Shown here piece after piece: positions 16,796 through 24,818 of a stretch of DNA of 25,320 nt (position 1 is the first letter of the stretch; every line of letters starts with the position of its first letter). The DNA is taken from contig CAMAYM010000032.1 in NCBI GenBank assembly GCA_945862495.1, positions 1 through 25,320 of the forward strand, in the 5' to 3' direction. The notes beneath the pieces are model-generated. The model did not search any database. It saw only the letters and a program-made list of their open reading frames with translations, and had not been told where the DNA came from. A program made the position numbers and the translations under genes. This stretch comes from Bordetella parapertussis. Lineage in GTDB: Bacteria > Pseudomonadota > Gammaproteobacteria > Burkholderiales > Burkholderiaceae_B.

Positions 16796-17068
16796 TTATT
16801 TCAATCGACGCTCTAAATAGTGTGTCACATGGTCGACTTCGTCGACCTGTACCAACAGTGCATTCCCAGTTTGTTTGCAAAAAGCCTGAAAATCTCGCAC
16901 CGCACCGCGATCTGTTGTGATGACACGCAGCACCTCTCCCGCAACAAGCGTAGCCAAGGCTTTTTTTGCACGCAAAATTGGCAGCGGGCAGGCAAGCCCG
17001 GTGGCATCTACGGTTTCTTTGTGCGCAGGCGGCGTGGCCGCCTTTGGTTCATGTGTGAGGTCCGTCAC
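16796..17068 (-). CDS. TusA/SirA-family sulfur-carrier protein
   Basis: TusA-family proteins carry persulfide sulfur on a conserved cysteine, for tRNA thiolation, cofactor synthesis or redox enzymes. The 90-aa product (from the GTG at 17068) has a polar N-terminal extension of about 18 residues, then VDATGLACPLPILRAKK with the CPxP motif (C27), and the usual two-layer fold residues through ALLVQVDEVDHVTHYLERR. No ATG is available. The GTG lies one base after the alaS stop; an alternative TTG at 17083 overlaps alaS. The position between alaS and rpsP suggests a translation-related role, but several TusA paralogues exist in bacteria and the exact partner cannot be told. Confidence 0.88.
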   Translation of the reverse strand: MTDLTHEPKAATPPAHKETVDATGLACPLPILRAKKALATLVAGEVLRVITTDRGAVRDFQAFCKQTGNALLVQVDEVDHVTHYLERRLK

Positions 17069-17069
17069 G

Positions 17070-19703
17070 CTATTTGGTCTCAATCCAGGCTTTTACACTT
17101 GCCAGACTTGCGGGCAACGCACTTAAGTCTGCGCCGCCACCCATGGCCATATCCGGACGGCCGCCACCTTTGCCGCCAATTTGAGCGGCAACAAATCCAA
17201 CCAGGTCTCCCGCTTTGATTTTGCCCACCAAGTCGGCTGTCACACCCGCCACCAAACTAATTTTCCCATCCGCGGAAGCCGTTGCAAGTAAAACAACGGC
17301 TGATTTGAGTCGATCCTTGATCTGGTCCACCATTGATCGCAAATCCTTGGGATCGATACCCTTGACTTCGGTCACCAAAAGCTTAAAGCCAGCGGGCATT
17401 TCAATCGCAGCAGCTGTCAACGCATTACCAGCGCTCGAAGCAAGCTTGGCGCGCGCTTGCTCCAGATCTTTTTCAACAGCCTTGAGCTGATCCTGTAACA
17501 GGACAATCCTGTCAGGCAACTCAGCTGGCTGGGTTTTTAAGGCTGTCGCAGCACGCTGAACCGTCGCATTCAGATTTTGAACCCAAGCCAAGGCGTTCGA
17601 TCCCGTTACGGCCTCGATACGTCGCACTCCAGCAGCCACGCCGCCCTCGGAGATCACTTTGAACAGACCAATATCGCCCGTTCGAGACACGTGTGTGCCG
17701 CCGCACAGTTCTCTGGAGAAACCAATATCCAACACGCGTACGCTGTCGCCGTATTTCTCACCAAACAACGCGACCGCTCCACCCTTTACCGCATCGTCAT
17801 AAGACATTGTTTGGGCAACAGCGGCTTGATTCTTTAGCACCTCTGCGTTGACGATCGACTCGACACGCGAAATCTCATCTTCAGTCAGAGCGGCATCATG
17901 GGCAAAGTCAAAGCGCGTTTTGTCACCATCCACCAAAGAACCACGTTGCTGAACATGTCCGCCCAACACCTCTCGCAAAGCCTTATGCATCAAATGCGTT
18001 GCGGAGTGGTTGCGAATAGTACGTGCGCGCTGCAACGGATCAACCGTTGCGGAGACCGCATCGCCCACCGACAACGCACCAGAGGCAAGTCGCCCATGGT
18101 GTCCAAACACCCCGGGCTGAATCTTTTGGGTATCCAACACCTCAAAGACTGAAGCATTGCCCGTCAAACTACCCGTATCCCCGACTTGGCCGCCGGATTC
18201 AGCGTAAAAGGGCGTCGTATCGAGCACAACAATCGCCTCTTGGCCTGCCGCAACACGCGCAACGGACGCGCCACCGACATACAACGCCAACACCTTAGCT
18301 GTACGCTGTAAATGATCGTAACCCTCAAAAATAGTCTGAGCGCCAGAATAAGATAAGCCCTCTGCCATTTTGAATTTACCCGCAGCACGGGCTTGGTCTC
18401 GCTGCCGGTCCATCGCGACATCAAACCCAGCCTGATCCACGTCAACACCACGCTCACGGCAAATATCTGCTGTTAAATCTACCGGGAAACCATAGGTGTC
18501 ATAGAGCGTAAACAGTGTGTTGCCATCCAAGACCTGGACTTGATCTTTTGGGGCGACCGGCAAGGCAGCAAGCGCAGCGTCCAAAATCTTCATGCCGTGC
18601 TCGAGGGTTTCGCCAAAACGCTCTTCTTCTTGGCGTAGCACCTGCTCCACACGCGCTGCGTTCTTGGCGAGTTCAGGATAGGCCTCGCCCATTTGCTGGA
18701 CAAGGTCAGGCACCATCCGATAGAAGAACGGCTTAGTTTGACCTAATTTATAACCGTGACGTAATGCTCTGCGAATAATACGACGCAGCACATAACCCCT
18801 GCCCTCGTTGCTCGGAATCACACCGTCCACGACAAGGAAGCAGCACGCCCGAATATGATCGGCAATGACTTTGAGCGAGTTATTTGAAAGATCTTTGCAA
18901 CCCGTCTCGCGTGCCGCGGCAGCAATGAGCGCCACAAACAAATCGATCTCATAATTGGAATGCACATGCTGCAATACCGCAGCAATACGCTCCAGCCCCA
19001 TCCCGGTATCGACGCAAGGCTTGGGCAACGGCGTCATATTGCCGGCCGCATCCCTCTCAAACTGCATAAACACCAAGTTCCAAATCTCGATGTAACGATC
19101 GCCGTCTTCCTCGGGCGAGCCCGGAGGTCCACCCCAGATATCCGCGCCGTGATCGTAGAAAATTTCTGTGCATGGACCGCAAGGACCGGTATCCGCCATT
19201 TGCCAAAAGTTGTCCGAGGCGTATCGCGCACCTTTGTTATCGCCAATACGGATAATGCGTTCTGGAGGAACGCCAATTTCCTTTTCCCATATACCGTAGG
19301 CCTCGTCATCCTCTTGGTAGACTGTGACCCAAAGCTTCTCTTTGGGGAGACCATACACGCCGGTCAACATTTCCCAAGCAAAAGCAATGGCATCGCGCTT
19401 GAAATAATCTCCAAAGCTGAAGTTACCCAGCATTTCAAAAAATGTGTGATGGCGTGCGGTATAACCCACGTTTTCCAAGTCGTTGTGTTTACCACCCGCA
19501 CGCACGCTACGCTGTGAGGAGGTTGCACGCTTGAATGGGCTGGAATCCTTGCCGGTAAATACGTCTTTAAATTGCACCATCCCTGAGTTGGTAAACAACA
19601 AGGTCGGATCGTTCCCCGGCACCAATGAAGACGAAGGCACAATCGTGTGTCCCTTGGACTGGAAGAATTGCAAGAATTTCTGGCGAATTTCGGTCGTTTT
19701 CAT
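17070..19703 (-). CDS. alaS: Alanyl-tRNA synthetase
   Basis: AlaRS charges tRNA-Ala by recognising the G3-U70 pair and edits serine and glycine. The 877-aa product has the class II catalytic domain (EIRQKFLQFFQSKGH at the start, ARHHTFFEMLGNFSFGDY at 83-100, motif 3 with GMGLERI at 234-240). The editing domain has zinc ligands H566 and H570 (NHSATHLMH) and C667 and H671 (CGGTHV). The C-terminal DHHA1-type domain ends GGKGGGRPDMAMGG. Length equals the E. coli enzyme. The ATG at 19703 lacks a Shine-Dalgarno; a pyrimidine-rich tract lies just before it. The leader holds a palindrome and a terminator hairpin, described separately. Confidence 0.98.
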   Translation of the reverse strand: MKTTEIRQKFLQFFQSKGHTIVPSSSLVPGNDPTLLFTNSGMVQFKDVFTGKDSSPFKRATSSQRSVRAGGKHNDLENVGYTARHHTFFEMLGNFSFGDYFKRDAIAFAWEMLTGVYGLPKEKLWVTVYQEDDEAYGIWEKEIGVPPERIIRIGDNKGARYASDNFWQMADTGPCGPCTEIFYDHGADIWGGPPGSPEEDGDRYIEIWNLVFMQFERDAAGNMTPLPKPCVDTGMGLERIAAVLQHVHSNYEIDLFVALIAAAARETGCKDLSNNSLKVIADHIRACCFLVVDGVIPSNEGRGYVLRRIIRRALRHGYKLGQTKPFFYRMVPDLVQQMGEAYPELAKNAARVEQVLRQEEERFGETLEHGMKILDAALAALPVAPKDQVQVLDGNTLFTLYDTYGFPVDLTADICRERGVDVDQAGFDVAMDRQRDQARAAGKFKMAEGLSYSGAQTIFEGYDHLQRTAKVLALYVGGASVARVAAGQEAIVVLDTTPFYAESGGQVGDTGSLTGNASVFEVLDTQKIQPGVFGHHGRLASGALSVGDAVSATVDPLQRARTIRNHSATHLMHKALREVLGGHVQQRGSLVDGDKTRFDFAHDAALTEDEISRVESIVNAEVLKNQAAVAQTMSYDDAVKGGAVALFGEKYGDSVRVLDIGFSRELCGGTHVSRTGDIGLFKVISEGGVAAGVRRIEAVTGSNALAWVQNLNATVQRAATALKTQPAELPDRIVLLQDQLKAVEKDLEQARAKLASSAGNALTAAAIEMPAGFKLLVTEVKGIDPKDLRSMVDQIKDRLKSAVVLLATASADGKISLVAGVTADLVGKIKAGDLVGFVAAQIGGKGGGRPDMAMGGGADLSALPASLASVKAWIETK

Positions 19704-19714
19704 CGTGCGGCATC

Positions 19715-19760
19715 AAAGAAAAGAAAAAGACGAGAGGGATGCCGTGACAGCAGCCCTCTC
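19715..19760 (-). terminator. Intrinsic terminator between pilV and alaS, in the alaS leader
   Basis: On the minus strand GAGAGGG (19760-19754) pairs perfectly with CCCTCTC (19738-19732). Inside, TGC and GCA form three further pairs after one mismatch, closing a 7-nt loop. A T-rich tract GTCTTTTTCTTTTCTTTG follows. It can end pil operon transcripts. However, only about 10 bp separate the T-tract from the alaS ATG, so alaS transcripts that start upstream must also pass it. Confidence 0.8.
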
Positions 19761-19779
19761 AAGCTAGCTTTTGATTATA
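19761..19779 (-). promoter_or_regulatory. Candidate alaS promoter (-10) with 10-bp palindrome at the start site
   Basis: TATAAT (19779-19774 on the minus strand) is a perfect -10. The 10-bp palindrome AAGCTAGCTT lies at 19761-19770, so the expected start of transcription (about 19767) falls inside it. No good -35 is seen 16-18 bp upstream, which suggests a need for an activator or low basal strength. E. coli AlaRS is known to repress its own gene by binding a palindrome flanking the alaS start site; whether this palindrome does the same is inference. Confidence 0.5.
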
Positions 19780-19800
19780 GGGCTGAAGTCTGACCTATCC

Positions 19801-20853
19801 CTATGAGCTCAGGCAAATATAGGTGTAAAAATCGTTGTAAGAGTGCCGTGGGTAGGACCAAAACGAAACCAGTTGTGCCCGATAACCAGGCGGACAACTA
19901 CAGTCACCTGTTATGGGGTTGCGGCGTTCAAATCTTATCTCGTCATGCGCATCACACCCAAAACCTACTCGGTCGATATAGAAGCCCCCTTCACTTTTAG
20001 CACTACTTCTCCAGGCGCCAGCCTGACAAATTAAAAGCCCACCTGCGCTTGATTGTGCCAATAAGCCAGCAGCATCACAAGACGCGCCTTGCATCGCAAC
20101 GGCACCGAGTTGAAGGTGACCTGAGCTGGAGATACGACCTACCGTGGCAATATCTCCCCCTGTCATCAAACTACCCGCAAGACGCATATTGGCGGCCAAT
20201 TGAACGTCACGTCTCTCGCCTTGCCTCAGAAAACTTACCTGGGCGCTTGAATCATAAAAGCTGTATAGAACGATTGAACCCACCGGCAAACTCGGTAAAT
20301 CAATGGCAGGCGGGTTGGGCAGATCGATGATTGGACCACGCACACGACCTGGGGACAATTGCGACACGCTCGCGCCGCTTCCTTGAAAAGAAGCCAGCAG
20401 CTTCCCCAATCTCGTTACATCTTCTGCATGCTTAACCTGAGAGGCTTGCGGAATAACCACCGTCAGCACCTCGAGCTTGCAGCCTAGCGTCAAGCATAAC
20501 CCTGTTGGCTTGAGCACACGAATACTCACGTCATATCCCAGTGGTGCTTTCAAAGAAAAACCTGAGGGTAAATGCCCTGCACGCATTAGCTCAGCGAGTG
20601 TTGGACGCCAAATATCTTGATAGTCTGCCGAGGCGGTCGCAGAAGCGGACAGACCGGTCAAAAAATCTGCCTGACGCACTAACATTTGGTCAACAGATGC
20701 CTTGACCGTCATGAGCCATGCGCCCATCGCTTCAGAGGTCACATCCTCAGACTGATGCACCCAAGTCGTTGCAGACCACACACCGATCAAAGAAGTCAAC
20801 GCGATGACAACAATCAATTCGAATAATGAAAAACCACTCTGAAATTGTCGCAT
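19801..20853 (-). CDS. pilV: PilV-like minor pilin/tip adhesin with shufflon-type constant region
   Basis: PilV is the tip-located minor pilin of R64-type thin pili and decides which recipient or surface is bound. The 350-aa product has a 7-residue leader and prepilin cleavage site (QSG|FSLFELIVV, with E12 as Glu+5). A long pilin stalk and a Pro-rich linker (DLPNPPAIDLPSLP, about 177-190) follow. A segment resembling the end of the shufflon constant region spans about 254-282 (C259, C276; LLAQSSAGGLLICQAGAW). A unique tail of about 65 residues has four cysteines (C300, C318, C320, C347). The pilS stop and this ATG share a base (TGATG), so they are coupled. No alternative C-terminal cassettes follow; 97 bp separate it from alaS. 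Confidence 0.82.
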   Translation of the reverse strand: MRQFQSGFSLFELIVVIALTSLIGVWSATTWVHQSEDVTSEAMGAWLMTVKASVDQMLVRQADFLTGLSASATASADYQDIWRPTLAELMRAGHLPSGFSLKAPLGYDVSIRVLKPTGLCLTLGCKLEVLTVVIPQASQVKHAEDVTRLGKLLASFQGSGASVSQLSPGRVRGPIIDLPNPPAIDLPSLPVGSIVLYSFYDSSAQVSFLRQGERRDVQLAANMRLAGSLMTGGDIATVGRISSSGHLQLGAVAMQGASCDAAGLLAQSSAGGLLICQAGAWRSSAKSEGGFYIDRVGFGCDAHDEIRFERRNPITGDCSCPPGYRAQLVSFWSYPRHSYNDFYTYICLSS

Positions 20854-21521
20854 CAGCGAATTACAAATTCAAAAACATTTCGATCTCCGCTTAAGCACTG
20901 CGCATCGGCTAATAAAGGGTTGTACGCAGCAACAGGTTGTTGAAAGCTATCTTTGACCGTCACAGGTCCCGCCGTACCTGAAATTCTGACGACTTCTGCA
21001 ATCCGCTGCAAAATTGAAGCAAGTCCCGGGCATGCCGCATGATTCACATCATTGAGCGTCAGCAAAAAAGCTGAACCAAACGGTGCGCCCGACAGTGCAT
21101 AAGGCGCAATCCGCACAACACCCCGACCTGAAACACCCGGCCCACCTAGACCGTGCGCAACATTCGCGCCAGCGCCTTCGCCAGAAACCGCAACTACACT
21201 TGATCCTCGCAAGGAGTTTGCCAAAACACGGGTATCAACGTTTTCATAAGGACTAGCACCAAACCCATGCGTCGTGACCTTGAGCCGGGCAACAAAGCGC
21301 TGCAACTCCTCGGCGACCCGAGGTACTTTACTTTCGACGACGTAACCCTGAATGGCAGGAATTCCAACAATTGCGAGCAACATCATGATGGTGGTCACAA
21401 TAGATATTTCAATCAAAGAAAATCCACGTTGTCGGCTAAGCACCTCAGTAGGATGCCTGCGCAGAGTGGGACGCCCCAGACGAAACTTCTGAGTATTCGA
21501 TATATTGATGGCTAAAAACAT
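20853..21521 (-). CDS. pilS: PilS-like type IVb major prepilin
   Basis: The 222-aa product is a type IV prepilin: cleavage site RQRG|FSLIEISIV after residue 33, Glu+5 at E38, and a hydrophobic helix to about residue 55. The globular part holds two cysteines (C164, C209) that could form the C-terminal disulfide loop usual in pilins. The 33-residue leader is long, as in type IVb pilins; an internal GTG at codon 27 would give a short leader but has no good ribosome site, whereas AGGA precedes the ATG at 21521 by 10 nt. It sits between the platform gene pilR and the tip gene pilV, the place of the major pilin in R64. No prepilin peptidase gene is in view. Confidence 0.85.
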   Translation of the reverse strand: MFLAINISNTQKFRLGRPTLRRHPTEVLSRQRGFSLIEISIVTTIMMLLAIVGIPAIQGYVVESKVPRVAEELQRFVARLKVTTHGFGASPYENVDTRVLANSLRGSSVVAVSGEGAGANVAHGLGGPGVSGRGVVRIAPYALSGAPFGSAFLLTLNDVNHAACPGLASILQRIAEVVRISGTAGPVTVKDSFQQPVAAYNPLLADAQCLSGDRNVFEFVIR

Positions 21522-21551
21522 TATGTGTCAGTCCTAATCAAAAAAGGTTGT

Positions 21552-22697
21552 TTATCGGGAGTAATGGAGGCTTAATCCTTGCCTGAGTTCTTCGAACACC
21601 TGCGCATGCCAGAACGCCACGCCTAAAACAATCATCAAAGATAAGAGTAAGGCGCCCCAACGTAAGTAAACCGCCTGAGTCTCAATACGCTTGAGTGCAT
21701 GCTTTTCCGTTCTGAGACGAGCACGATGCAGCGCTTCATCCAGCCCGAGCGTTTGAATCAAATCTGTGAAATACCACCAAATCTCAGAGTCAATGAGTCC
21801 CGTCTCTAGCGCATCAATGGCATTAGCGCCTAAATCCAATCGAGTCACCATGACATGTAGATGTTCCGAAAACCATGGGGTCGCTCCCTGCATCTGTAAT
21901 GCAATAGCGTCACGCAAGCGCCCGCTCTGACTGCCTCCAGGGGTCAGCGTCACGGCGAGTAAGGACACAAATCTGACGGTTTGCACCCGCCGATAAAAAG
22001 CCCAGGGGCCAAACTCATCCGCCAAACGTCGCAATGGTCCGGTCCAGGATGCAAACGACCACAGCACGATGAGCATAGACAAAAGTAAACCAACGCCCGC
22101 AAAAGGCCAGGCAACATTCAAAACATCTGCCGTCGCAAACAGCGCTTTTGTCCATCCGGAAAAATTTTCAACGGGTACTGCAGCAAAAACCCTCTGAAGT
22201 TGCTTTGCCGAAAAAAACGGAATTGATAATACAGAACCTAGCGCAATGAATAATCCAGCAAGCCCAGCAAATGCTGTCGTTACCAATAAACTGTGCGCAC
22301 CATCAATCAATTTGACGACTCCAGCAAGCTGCCTGAGTGTTTTCGTCAACGCCTGAGATCCCGAATACTGCGCAGACTGAATAGCAAGGAGGTCTTCAAG
22401 CGGAAGCGTACTATTCCAAGTAGCAAATAAATCTCCCCCCGATTGAGGAAATCTTTCGAGCCAAACGCGCGACAGGAGGCCGCGCGGACTTGCAGCGGCG
22501 TATCTCGACACATCATCATAAAAAATATTTTGAAGTGTTTTCGTTCCAGCCGTTGAATCGATTACGTCCGCTAAATACTCATAATAGTCAGCACGCTGCG
22601 TGCGAAACGCATATGCAGCAATGAGCATCAAAGCTCTAAAACATAGCGCTTGTAAAGCAATCGGTCGTAATCCCCGCATCCATTCAAATTGAATCAC
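21552..22697 (-). CDS. pilR: PilR-like inner-membrane platform protein (GspF family)
   Basis: GspF/PilC-type proteins form the inner-membrane platform that couples the assembly ATPase to pilin insertion. The 381-aa product has an N-terminal cytoplasmic domain and membrane segments at about 138-160, 196-217 and 348-367, the three-segment layout of the family. The second cytoplasmic domain lies at about 218-345 (LTPGGSQSGRLRDAI). The start is GTG at 22697, overlapping the pilQ 3' end by 14 bp; an ATG six codons later is the alternative. It is named PilR after the R64 pilus gene, not the unrelated PilR response regulator of type IVa pili. The order ATPase-platform-pilin matches R64. Confidence 0.82.
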   Translation of the reverse strand: MIQFEWMRGLRPIALQALCFRALMLIAAYAFRTQRADYYEYLADVIDSTAGTKTLQNIFYDDVSRYAAASPRGLLSRVWLERFPQSGGDLFATWNSTLPLEDLLAIQSAQYSGSQALTKTLRQLAGVVKLIDGAHSLLVTTAFAGLAGLFIALGSVLSIPFFSAKQLQRVFAAVPVENFSGWTKALFATADVLNVAWPFAGVGLLLSMLIVLWSFASWTGPLRRLADEFGPWAFYRRVQTVRFVSLLAVTLTPGGSQSGRLRDAIALQMQGATPWFSEHLHVMVTRLDLGANAIDALETGLIDSEIWWYFTDLIQTLGLDEALHRARLRTEKHALKRIETQAVYLRWGALLLSLMIVLGVAFWHAQVFEELRQGLSLHYSR

Positions 22698-24399
22698 GAG
22701 GGGACCTAATAACTAAATTCGACGTACCAAAAACCTGTTCAACCGTTCTAGGATCAACAAGACCATTCCAAACTTTAAAAAGCGCGCATTGACGTGCACT
22801 TTTCCCACGCATATCCTCATCGGAAAGTGCGCTGCGCTGTCGTTGTTCAAACCAATGATGCATGCGAAGTCCGTCGTTTGCTTTTAGGTCTCTTAAAAAA
22901 TCAGGCTCCTCGGATGGCGCAATGATCTCAGCTGCGACTGTACGACCCGAAGTGCCAATCAACGCGGACAAACCATTCGCACACTTTGGGCAACCTTTCT
23001 CAGAGCGAAACCTCAACCGTGATCGAGGTAGATCGGACTGCTCTTCAAGTGCAGCGATCCATGACTCCCTCCATTGAACAGAACGCGTTTGAGAAAGTGC
23101 GCAATGCCAATGTTCAGATGAAGCTATCTGCTCATATGTTTGAGCGCACCCCTTACACAGCAATGGCAACAGGCACTGAAACACCAATAATTTCAAAATT
23201 CCAGGTGTTGCCAATAAGTCCCTCGGCACACCGATAAAACTTGAGGATAAGCGCTCGGGCACCCAGAGCGCAGAGCCCGCGTGAACCGTTGTGTAAAGGC
23301 TTATACCTGAGCCAGCCAGATCAGAAAATGCACGACCGCCTGCTACATCTCGAATTTCGCCAATCAACAAATCATTCATTGCGGAACGCTTAAACGCTTT
23401 CAGCTTGTTATCAAACACACTTAATTCGTTTTCTTCAAAAGATCGTGATACGGTATTTTGTAGCGCATTTGGAATGAAATATTCGGCAGGATCTTCAAGC
23501 GTAATGATTTTCCGATGTGCCGGAATCTCTCGCATCAGTGTTGCGAGAGTGGTGGATTTGCCTGATCCCACAGTGCCAGCCAATACAATGGCTCCCCCTT
23601 GCGTCAGACTCGCTTTTCGCAACGCATCAACCTGAGACCTCAAATAACCTAACTCTGATAGCTCAGGCGTCAAATCAGTTGAATCCAACACCAACAAGCG
23701 CAAACATACCGAACATCCTTGATCGGTCGCAAGCGAGGCCCATCGCAAGCAAACCCTCTGCCCATCTAATTCTCGTGTCACACGACCCTGCTGCTCCACC
23801 GTTGGATCAAAGACTGCGCCATTCCCGCCTACAACATCCATCCATGTCACGGCCAGCATTGCAAGCATCGTTGCAGTTGGAAGATGGGCATAGCGGTCAG
23901 GGCATACATAGCGTCCATCTATCGTAAACATCACGGTTGAATCGCTCTGCACACGCTTGACATTAAAGTGAACATCACTCGCGCGATGGCGAAGCGCCCA
24001 TAAAAGAATTGCATTCATAGCTTGTACAAGCGCCCCTCCATGGGGGACAGGTTCTGCAGAGTGGGCTGAACTCATCGAAGAGGGTCGCACCGTCTTTGTT
24101 ACAGTAATCAACAATGTGGGAGACAATACAAACACTGGCGTTGAATGGAGTCGAAAGTTCCGCTTTTTCAGAAGTTGCACGAGAGCTGCGGTCTGATCGT
24201 CATGATAAAACTCGCCCAAAACAAACACCCCTGCAGACCCATCTGCAAACAAGACAGGACACATGCGGGCAACGAGACTCAGCACCTCGAGATCTTTTCC
24301 TAGTGTTCGTAACAGAGGCGGGGTCAGTTGATCAAGCTCGCTTTGTGTTCTTATTTCCAACGGCATCCGCTCCAATGTGCGCTTGAATATGGCACTCAT
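22684..24399 (-). CDS. pilQ: PilQ-like type IVb pilus assembly ATPase (GspE/VirB11 superfamily)
   Basis: This cytoplasmic ATPase powers pilus extension. The 571-aa product has an N-terminal domain, RASDVHFNV (about 139-147), Walker A GTVGSGKST (275-283), the Asp box near ITLEDPAEY, Walker B DLLIGEIRD (343-351), and the His box TVHAGSA (H373). Two CxxC pairs (C415/C418 and C470/C473) match the zinc site of GspE-type ATPases. The ATG at 24399 is preferred over an in-frame TTG at 24420 because it overlaps the pilP stop as ATGA. The C-terminal ~90 residues extend beyond the core. It carries the R64 name; it is not the PilQ secretin of type IVa systems. No second, retraction-type ATPase is visible. 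Confidence 0.88.
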   Translation of the reverse strand: MSAIFKRTLERMPLEIRTQSELDQLTPPLLRTLGKDLEVLSLVARMCPVLFADGSAGVFVLGEFYHDDQTAALVQLLKKRNFRLHSTPVFVLSPTLLITVTKTVRPSSMSSAHSAEPVPHGGALVQAMNAILLWALRHRASDVHFNVKRVQSDSTVMFTIDGRYVCPDRYAHLPTATMLAMLAVTWMDVVGGNGAVFDPTVEQQGRVTRELDGQRVCLRWASLATDQGCSVCLRLLVLDSTDLTPELSELGYLRSQVDALRKASLTQGGAIVLAGTVGSGKSTTLATLMREIPAHRKIITLEDPAEYFIPNALQNTVSRSFEENELSVFDNKLKAFKRSAMNDLLIGEIRDVAGGRAFSDLAGSGISLYTTVHAGSALWVPERLSSSFIGVPRDLLATPGILKLLVFQCLLPLLCKGCAQTYEQIASSEHWHCALSQTRSVQWRESWIAALEEQSDLPRSRLRFRSEKGCPKCANGLSALIGTSGRTVAAEIIAPSEEPDFLRDLKANDGLRMHHWFEQRQRSALSDEDMRGKSARQCALFKVWNGLVDPRTVEQVFGTSNLVIRSPRDSI

Positions 24400-24818
24400 G
24401 GCAGAATCTGCCCTAAACAAAGCGTCTCTGGATGCTCATCTCTTTTTAGATAGATACATGGCGGAGAGATTCGCTCCAAAGTATAGGAAGCTGAACGCCC
24501 AGAAATCGCCTGAGGGTGCCTATTTTTGAAAATATGAGGCTCAGCATCAATCAGTACCTCAGCGCTTAATGACGGACCCACGCCATAAATGGCGAGCAAA
24601 ATATTTTCTCTAGCATGCGTCACCACCGGACCAGGCACATCCAAGGGGCCTACGATTTTTTTACGCGCAGCCAATAACGCAGCCTGTGTGTCGAGCTGTA
24701 GCAACTCCTCAACGACATTAGGCACCTGCGACTGAGCCTGTGTAGGGATCCATCCCTGGGCAGTCAGCACGGTCATGCTCAAGGAACATACTGCATATCG
24801 TTTATTCAGTTGTTTCAA
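24396..24818 (-). CDS. pilP: PilP-like type IVb pilus biogenesis protein
   Basis: The 140-aa product has a hydrophobic signal peptide ending near TQAQSQ (about residue 28) and a small predicted periplasmic domain including PLDVPGPVVTHARENILLAI. It resembles PilP of R64-type pilus operons in size, signal peptide and position between pilO and pilQ; sequence identity is weak and the role (probable inner-membrane/periplasmic assembly factor) is taken from context. The start is TTG at 24818, supported by GGGAG 6 nt upstream; it overlaps pilO by 17 bp. The stop overlaps the pilQ ATG. Confidence 0.7.
   Translation of the reverse strand: MKQLNKRYAVCSLSMTVLTAQGWIPTQAQSQVPNVVEELLQLDTQAALLAARKKIVGPLDVPGPVVTHARENILLAIYGVGPSLSAEVLIDAEPHIFKNRHPQAISGRSASYTLERISPPCIYLKRDEHPETLCLGQILP

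Noticed and set aside
18960..19517. 185-codon open frame on the plus strand opposite alaS
   Set aside because: It lies wholly opposite conserved AlaRS catalytic-domain codons, has no recognisable domain or ribosome site, and is best explained as an antisense shadow.
19704..19960. Shufflon-type inverted repeats after pilV
   Set aside because: The only inverted repeats are the terminator stem and the AAGCTAGCTT palindrome; no repeated 19-bp-like sites or reversed C-terminal cassettes were found.
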